9,205 nt of DNA from Acidobacteriota bacterium (lineage in GTDB: Bacteria > Acidobacteriota > Vicinamibacteria > Vicinamibacterales > 2-12-FULL-66-21): the NCBI GenBank assembly GCA_013697225.1, contig JACCXG010000454.1, positions 1 through 9,205 on the forward strand, in the 5' to 3' direction. Both the position numbers and the translations under genes were made by a program. Positions 7,241-9,205 of the stretch are shown piece by piece. The number at the start of each line of letters is the position of its first letter. The stretch's first letter is position 1. Under the pieces are notes generated by a model. The model was not told where the DNA came from. It saw nothing but the letters and a program-made list of their open reading frames with translations, and did no database searches.

Positions 7241-7265
7241 GTGACTGGGGCATAGTACGCGCGGC
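7228..7265 (+). promoter_or_regulatory. Possible promoter giving a near-leaderless GMC transcript
   Basis: CATAGT (7251-7256) is a 4-of-6 match to the -10 consensus and lies 9 nt before the ATG at 7266. TTGCCC (7228-7233), inside the terminator hairpin, is 17 nt upstream of it and matches 4 of 6 positions of the -35. No Shine-Dalgarno is visible before the ATG. Transcription from here would start at or within a few bases of the start codon. The evidence is only sequence resemblance. Confidence 0.3.
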
Positions 7266-8918
7266 ATGCAGATCATCACGCCGGCAAAGGTTCATCCCGT
7301 AATCGTGATTGGCAGCGGGGCGTCAGGCGGCATGGCTGCCTGGAACCTGACTCGACAGGGAATCGACGTGCTGCTGCTGGATGCGGGAGAGAAGTTCGAT
7401 CGCTCCAGTTACTGGACGCACGTGCAGCCATGGGAATCGCGGGAGAGGCGCGCACGCGGCGAGCGGCCGCCTGATTTTTTCCTCGACACGAAGGAGCAGC
7501 CGTACGACACGCCGAAGGAACGCCCGTTCCAGCTCACGCGCGTGTGGGGGCATGGCGGGAAGACGAACGTCTGGGGGCGGGTGAGTCTCCGGTACGCCGA
7601 GCTCGACCTCAAGGCGGCGGATCGTGACGGGTGGGAGATCCCGTGGCCGATCTCCTATGCGGACATTGCGCCCTACTACGACCGGGTCGAGGAGATGATT
7701 GGCGTCTGCGGCGGCACCGACGATTCCGATGCCCTGCCCGGCAGCAAATTTCTGCAGCCGCCTCCGGCGCCGCGGTGCGGCGAGCGCCTGCTGCAGAAGG
7801 GCATGGCAAAGCTCGACATCCCGGTCGTGGCCGGCCGGCGCGCCAACATGACGCGTCCGACCCGTGGGTTCCCCGCATGCCACTACTGCGGAAACTGCGG
7901 CGCGGGCTGCGACACGGCGTCGTTCTTCTGTTCCGCGGATCACCTGCTGCCCTTCGCACAGGAAACCGGACGCCTCGAGATCGTCTCGAATGCCGTGGTG
8001 GCCAGGATCCTCACCGGAGAGAACGGGCTCGCGCGCGGGGTGCAGTACTTCGACCGCCGCACCGGGGCGGAGCGCCAGGTTCTGGCGCGCGTTGTCGTCG
8101 TCGGCGCCAGTTGCGTGGATTCCACACGCATCCTGCTGAACTCCACATCCGCCGCGCACCCCAACGGCATCGGCAACGGGTCGGACGTCATCGGGCGCTA
8201 TCTCTGCGAGCAGATCCGCCTGCACGCGGTCGGGTACTTTCCCGCGCTGGCCGGGACGCCCACTCGCAACGACCGCGGCATCGGAGGGGAGCACATCTAC
8301 ATGCCGCGCTTCAATCACCGGCCGGGGCGCGGGCGTGACTACCTGCGCGGCTTCGGCATGCAGTTCTGGAACACCGGCGCCAGCGTCTCCGGTGCGCACT
8401 CGTTGTCGGCGACCATCCCCGGCTTCGGCGCATCGCTCAAGAAAGAGATCAAGGCGAGGCATCCTGCCTGGTTCGAGATGCACCCGTACGGCGAGGTGCT
8501 CCCTTACGCCCACAACCGGATCACGGTGAGCAAGTCGCGCGTCGACCGCTACGGCGTTCCGCTCCCGCACATCGATTACCGCATCGGCGAGAACGAGCGG
8601 AAGATGGCCTTGCACATGGCCGACACGATGGAGGAAATCGTGAAAGCGGCTGGTGGTGTGCTCGTGAACTACCGCAGGGGCCTGATCGACGCAATGGGAT
8701 CCGCCATCCATGAGCACGGCACCTGCCGGATGGGGGCGGACCCGAAGCGGTCGGCCCTGAACGGGTTCAACCAGATGCACGAGGTGAAGAACGTGTTCGT
8801 CGTCGACGGCTCCGCGTTTCCGAATGCGTCAGAGAAGAACCCGACGCTCACAATTCTGGCCCTTGCCTGGCGTGCGACGGATCGGCTGGCGGAGGAGATG
8901 AAGAATGGGAACCTCTGA
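7266..8918 (+). CDS. GMC-family FAD oxidoreductase (gluconate dehydrogenase-type large subunit)
   Basis: A 550-residue flavoprotein that would oxidise an alcohol group on a sugar, sugar acid or polyol. The N-terminal Rossmann motif VIVIGSGASGG (12-22) binds FAD. GHGGKTNVWGR near residue 95 is the GMC flavin-contact motif. The C-terminal catalytic part has HEHGTCRMG (482-490) and VVDGSAFPNASEKNPTLTI, with His482 or His484 and Asn525 as the likely His/Asn active-site pair. Cysteines at 205, 208, 211 and 215 (CHYCGNCGAGC), with another at 222, could bind an iron-sulfur cluster. No signal peptide is present, so export probably depends on the Tat signal of the overlapping small subunit. ATG 7266 is the only usable start, because an in-frame TGA lies at 7242 and the FAD motif begins soon after. 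Substrate and electron acceptor are not determinable here. Confidence 0.92.
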   Translation: MQIITPAKVHPVIVIGSGASGGMAAWNLTRQGIDVLLLDAGEKFDRSSYWTHVQPWESRERRARGERPPDFFLDTKEQPYDTPKERPFQLTRVWGHGGKTNVWGRVSLRYAELDLKAADRDGWEIPWPISYADIAPYYDRVEEMIGVCGGTDDSDALPGSKFLQPPPAPRCGERLLQKGMAKLDIPVVAGRRANMTRPTRGFPACHYCGNCGAGCDTASFFCSADHLLPFAQETGRLEIVSNAVVARILTGENGLARGVQYFDRRTGAERQVLARVVVVGASCVDSTRILLNSTSAAHPNGIGNGSDVIGRYLCEQIRLHAVGYFPALAGTPTRNDRGIGGEHIYMPRFNHRPGRGRDYLRGFGMQFWNTGASVSGAHSLSATIPGFGASLKKEIKARHPAWFEMHPYGEVLPYAHNRITVSKSRVDRYGVPLPHIDYRIGENERKMALHMADTMEEIVKAAGGVLVNYRRGLIDAMGSAIHEHGTCRMGADPKRSALNGFNQMHEVKNVFVVDGSAFPNASEKNPTLTILALAWRATDRLAEEMKNGNL

Positions 8919-9205
8919 AGACCGGGGGCTGAACCGGCGGCGGCTACTGCGGACGCTCGCGACAGGCGCCGCTGGTGTGGCGACAACTCCTCTCTGGGTC
9001 GAGGCGCTGATCGCGCTCTCGGACGAGGCGGGGCAGAGCCGTGCTCACGCGCACGCCTCTCAGCCTGCGGTTGCGGCAAGCTGGACTCCCAAAGCCCTCA
9101 CGCCCGCGCAGAATGAGACCGTCATCGTGCTGACCGAGCTGATCATCCCGGAGACCGACACGCCGGGGGCGAGAGGCGCGCTGGTGAACCGCTTCATCGA
9201 TGACG
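8905..9205 (+). CDS. Gluconate 2-dehydrogenase subunit 3 family protein (partial, 3' end outside window)
   Basis: The first 100 residues of the small subunit that accompanies GMC dehydrogenases; the gene runs off the window. The N-terminus holds a Tat signal: twin-arginine NRRRLLR (10-16) followed by a hydrophobic stretch (TLATGAAGVATTPLW). After a linker, LTPAQNETVIVLTELIIPETDTPGA matches the opening of the gluconate 2-dehydrogenase subunit 3 family. Its ATG lies 14 nt inside the end of the GMC gene, preceded by GGAGGAG (8891-8897) with a 7-nt spacer, so it has its own strong ribosome site. In characterised relatives this subunit is the export escort and assembly partner of the flavoprotein, which fits the signal-less GMC protein here. 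A cytochrome subunit, common in such complexes, could follow beyond the edge. Confidence 0.88.
   Translation, partial: MGTSEDRGLNRRRLLRTLATGAAGVATTPLWVEALIALSDEAGQSRAHAHASQPAVAASWTPKALTPAQNETVIVLTELIIPETDTPGARGALVNRFIDD

Noticed and set aside
7239..7256. TTGTGA (7239-7244) paired with CATAGT (7251-7256) as a promoter
   Set aside because: The spacer is only 6 nt, far from the 16-18 nt needed.
7323..8780. 485-codon minus-strand frame opposite the GMC gene
   Set aside because: No recognisable domain and fully antisense to a gene with FAD and catalytic motifs; explained by high GC at third positions.

Overview
This is a high-GC window (roughly two-thirds G+C by eye) from a free-living bacterium. 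A PQQ-type dehydrogenase, a flavin (GMC) dehydrogenase with a gluconate-dehydrogenase-type small subunit, a Tat-exported amidohydrolase and an ECF sigma factor paired with a cysteine-free membrane protein together suggest an Acidobacteriota-like (possibly Vicinamibacteria) genome. That placement is inferred from gene style and is not proven.

Layout. (1) 12-404 (+): a single-domain CheY-like response regulator, probably the last gene of a signalling operon that starts outside the window. (2) 405-843: about 440 bp with no intact gene, but with coding-like composition and an apparent frameshift. (3) 844-1986 and 1983-3869 (+): a PilT-type twitching ATPase whose stop overlaps the GTG start of a secreted PQQ-dependent dehydrogenase. 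(4) 3919-5855 (-): a ZIP metal transporter, an ECF sigma factor and a four-helix membrane protein, read in that order; the last two overlap by 4 nt. (5) 5926-7125 (+): a Tat-signal amidohydrolase, divergent from the ZIP gene and followed by a hairpin terminator. (6) 7266-8918 and 8905 to the window edge (+): a GMC oxidoreductase overlapping a Tat-signal gluconate-2-dehydrogenase subunit 3 gene, which is cut by the window end.

How the genes fit together. The right half encodes envelope enzymes. The GMC protein has no signal peptide of its own and probably leaves the cell with its Tat-bearing small subunit. Together with the PQQ enzyme this gives two periplasmic routes for oxidising sugars, polyols or similar alcohols. 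The sigma factor and its overlapping membrane partner look like a membrane-sensing switch of unknown signal. The response regulator and PilT point to surface motility control, but no other pilus gene is present.

No CRISPR array, tRNA, rRNA, transposase or phage gene was seen. No clearly new system can be demonstrated. The best leads are the sigma factor with its cysteine-free partner, the ferredoxin-like cysteine motif in the GMC enzyme, the pilT/dehydrogenase coupling and the decayed stretch at 405-843.
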